The notes below the pieces were generated by a model. It saw only the letters and a program-made list of their open reading frames with translations. It searched no databases and was not told where the DNA came from. A DNA stretch of 8,360 nt, taken from contig JAOINI010000016.1 of the NCBI GenBank assembly GCA_028139285.1, positions 1-8,360 on the forward strand, written 5' to 3'. Positions 7,893 to 8,360 of this stretch are shown in pieces (positions within the stretch are counted from its first letter, which is position 1; each line of letters starts with the position of its first letter). Source of the DNA: Candidatus Pelagibacter sp. (GTDB taxonomy: Bacteria > Pseudomonadota > Alphaproteobacteria > Pelagibacterales > Pelagibacteraceae). Position numbers and translations under genes: made by a program.

Positions 7893-8360
7893 ATGAATAA
7901 TAAATCAACAAAACACACAAAAGTGTTAATTCTTGGATCTGGTCCTGCTGGCTATACAGCAGCTATTTATGCGGCCAGAGCTATGCTTAAACCAATACTT
8001 GTTCACGGTTCTCAGCCCGGAGGGCAATTAACAACTACTACTGATGTTGAAAATTACCCTGGATACTCAAAAGTGATTCAAGGGCCTTGGCTAATGGACG
8101 AAATGAAAGGCCAAGCAGAGGCTGTAGGTACAGAGATGATACAGGATCATATTAGTAAAGTTGACTTAACAAAAAAGCCTTTTACAGCAACAGGTGATAG
8201 TGGTCAGGTTTATACTGCAGATAGTTTTATAATTTCAACAGGAGCTCAAGCAAGATGGCTAAATCTAAAATCTGAACAAGAGTTTAGAGGATTTGGAGTT
8301 TCTGCATGCGCTACTTGTGACGGATTTTTCTTCAAAGAAAAAGAAGTGGCAGTGGTTGGT
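7893..8360 (+). CDS. trxB: thioredoxin reductase (NADPH), 3'-truncated by the window edge
   Basis: TrxB passes electrons from NADPH through FAD and a redox-active disulfide to thioredoxin in the cytoplasm. The window holds the first 156 residues of a family usually about 310-320 long. The FAD-binding Rossmann motif [15 protein letters not shown] is at 15-29, the flavin-contacting [16 protein letters not shown] at 42-57, an STGA motif at 115-118, and the redox-active CATC at Cys139-Cys142 ([10 protein letters not shown]). The sequence ends just as the NADPH-binding Rossmann fold begins (VAVVG). This matches low-molecular-weight TrxB rather than an alkyl hydroperoxide reductase F subunit, which would carry an extra N-terminal thioredoxin-like region. 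ATG at 7893 leaves seven polar residues before the conserved core; no Shine-Dalgarno is present. Confidence 0.96.
   Translation, partial: MNNKSTKHTKVLILGSGPAGYTAAIYAARAMLKPILVHGSQPGGQLTTTTDVENYPGYSKVIQGPWLMDEMKGQAEAVGTEMIQDHISKVDLTKKPFTATGDSGQVYTADSFIISTGAQARWLNLKSEQEFRGFGVSACATCDGFFFKEKEVAVVG

Noticed and set aside
1..8360. CRISPR array, tRNA genes, transposase, integrase, toxin-antitoxin or other mobile element
   Set aside because: No direct repeats with regular spacing, cloverleaf-like segments or recognisable mobile or defence proteins were seen; coding sequence fills nearly the entire window.

Overview
This AT-rich window (roughly 30% GC by eye) is densely packed bacterial housekeeping DNA. 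The proteins read as alphaproteobacterial. The low GC, lysine- and isoleucine-rich proteins, near absence of spacers and scarcity of Shine-Dalgarno motifs suggest a streamlined marine lineage of the SAR11/Pelagibacterales type. That placement is inferred from composition, gene content and remembered gene order, not from a database search.

Layout, left to right: (1) a leftward unit, yqeY then dnaG, with dnaG running off the left edge (rpoD would be expected next, outside the window); (2) a 119-bp divergent promoter region; (3) rightward carA-carB, overlapping by 23 nt and encoding both subunits of glutamine-dependent carbamoyl-phosphate synthetase; (4) a convergent junction at which the TAA stops of carB and of the facing gene share the 4-bp palindrome TTAA; (5) a leftward, translationally overlapping pair, an ELM1-family protein followed by a 2-oxoglutarate/Fe(II) dioxygenase; (6) a 23-bp divergent gap; (7) the first 156 codons of rightward trxB (thioredoxin reductase), cut by the right edge. 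No stretch longer than about 120 bp lacks a gene. I see no tRNA, rRNA, CRISPR, insertion sequence, phage gene or long repeat.

How the genes work together: carAB supplies carbamoyl phosphate for pyrimidines and arginine, dnaG primes DNA replication, and trxB maintains thiol redox balance. The ELM1-type gene and the dioxygenase have no assigned substrate. Their overlap suggests co-expression, and they lie where I remember greA and lrp in several other alphaproteobacteria.

The most notable observation is in DnaG. Its N-terminal CHC2 zinc-ribbon domain is recognisable, but three of the four zinc ligands are replaced (Ser38, Lys41, Thr62; only Cys59 remains), while the TOPRIM catalytic residues are intact. 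Other points worth a look are the TTG start of carA with an out-of-frame ATG four bases upstream, the shared stop palindrome, the very short divergent gap before trxB, and the dioxygenase/ELM1 pair. I found no convincing new multi-gene defence or mobile system.
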